NCBI GenBank assembly: GCA_016281115.1
Contig: JAEEHZ010000224.1
Span: 1-13,045 of the forward strand
DNA from: Clostridiaceae bacterium
GTDB lineage: Bacteria; Bacillota; Clostridia; Oscillospirales; Acutalibacteraceae
Length of the DNA: 13,045 nt
Direction: 5' to 3'
In this document: positions 12,777-13,045 of the stretch, piece by piece
Numbering within the stretch: the first letter of the stretch is position 1
Layout of the letters: the number at the start of each line of letters is the position of its first letter
Notes under the pieces: model-generated
Databases searched by the model: none
What the model was told of the DNA's origin: nothing
Seen by the model: the letters and a program-made list of their open reading frames with translations, nothing else
Program-made: the position numbers and the translations under genes

Positions 12777-12953
12777 AACCTTGCCGGGAAAAAGGCAGGG
12801 GGCTCTCGTCCACCCAGCGGGGGGCGCAGCCACCCGGGTGGTCGCGAAAGGGGTTTCCAAGGGGGGAAACAGCCGACGGGTTTCCCCCTTTGGTGTCCTT
12901 TGCCTACTTTCTCACATGGGAAAGTAGGTGCCTACCCGGCATTAGGGCAAAAC
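12777..12953 (+). repeat. Dispersed structured repeat, copy C
   Basis: Forward copy of the element seen at 179-348 and 5242-5418. The H2 stem is at 12857-12870 and 12880-12893. One A-to-G change there turns an A-T pair into a G-T wobble, keeping the stem. H3 is identical to the other copies. H1 keeps its outer CCACCC/GGGTGG arms although the inner part differs, and H4 loses one pair (G to A). It lies after the end of the accessory cluster. Together with the terminator and the partial repeat at the edge, it accounts for most of the gene-free 12627-13045. Confidence 0.9.
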
Positions 12954-13005
12954 GTGTTATTATACATAACCAAACAATCGAATTAAAGGGCAATATTTTA
13001 AAAAA

Positions 13006-13045
13006 CAATCCCTCAGTCGGCTTCGCTGGCAGCACCTTAAATCAA
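13006..13045 (+). repeat. Start of a second dispersed repeat (cut by the window)
   Basis: The sequence CAATCCCTCAGTCGGCTTCG and the following CTGGCAGC can fold as GTCGGC/GCTGGC around TTC. I recall similar CCCTCAGTC-stem-AGC elements as frequent intergenic repeats in Oscillospiraceae-type genomes. Only one partial copy is present here, so repetition cannot be shown within this window. Confidence 0.35.

Noticed and set aside
12615..12860. Open frame on the minus strand over the cluster terminator and repeat C
   Set aside because: It starts inside repeat C and reads through a terminator stem; there is no plausible start signal or protein-like composition.
179..12953. CRISPR array or insertion sequence explaining the three repeats
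   Set aside because: The copies are about 175 bases, 5 to 7 kb apart and in mixed orientation, with no spacers, Cas genes or transposase, so neither fits.

Overview
The window looks like the chromosome of a low-to-medium GC Firmicute of class Clostridia, most likely an Oscillospiraceae/Ruminococcaceae-type gut anaerobe. This rests on strong AGGAGG-type ribosome binding sites, the rplU-prp-rpmA order with an N-terminally extended L27, Gram-positive-style EF-Ts, S2 and SecG sequences, near-consensus sigma-A promoters, and dispersed GC-rich repeats in an otherwise AT-rich genome. The genus cannot be fixed from the sequence alone.

Left half (1-5200), housekeeping. The last codons of an unknown gene enter from the left. 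After repeat copy A comes the leftward rpsB-tsf operon (ribosomal protein S2 and elongation factor Ts), with its promoter, a structured leader, an intercistronic hairpin and an intrinsic terminator. Back to back with it is the rightward operon rplU-prp-rpmA-secG: ribosomal proteins L21 and L27, the cysteine protease that trims L27, and a translocase subunit. It is preceded by a promoter, a folded L21-type leader and a small hairpin covering the rplU ribosome binding site. A CPA2-type cation/proton antiporter follows.

Middle (5200-7150). Repeat copy B lies between convergent genes. Next are a leftward WYL-domain transcriptional regulator and a divergent rightward MmcQ/YjbR-family gene, each with a clear promoter. 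The regulator gene also has an inverted repeat at its transcription start that may be its own operator.

Right half (7150-12700), an AT-rich accessory gene cluster. A near-consensus promoter at 7238-7266 opens a rightward run of seven tightly spaced genes: a small membrane protein, an internally duplicated soluble protein, a membrane-anchored protein with a possible PH-like domain, a DUF4304-like protein, an unrecognised small protein, a DUF2691 protein, and two tandem paralogous membrane proteins (eight products counting both paralogs). None has a known biochemical role. The mix of small divergent proteins, duplications and DUF4304/DUF2691 members resembles immunity or accessory arrays, but no toxin, nuclease or defence enzyme is visible. 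Repeat copy C and the start of a second dispersed repeat close the window.

The most distinctive unexplained feature is the roughly 175-bp repeat present three times (A forward, B reverse, C forward). It encodes no protein but folds into the same series of hairpins in each copy, with stem-preserving differences. It sits only at gene 3' ends, and copies B and C bracket the accessory region as inverted repeats.
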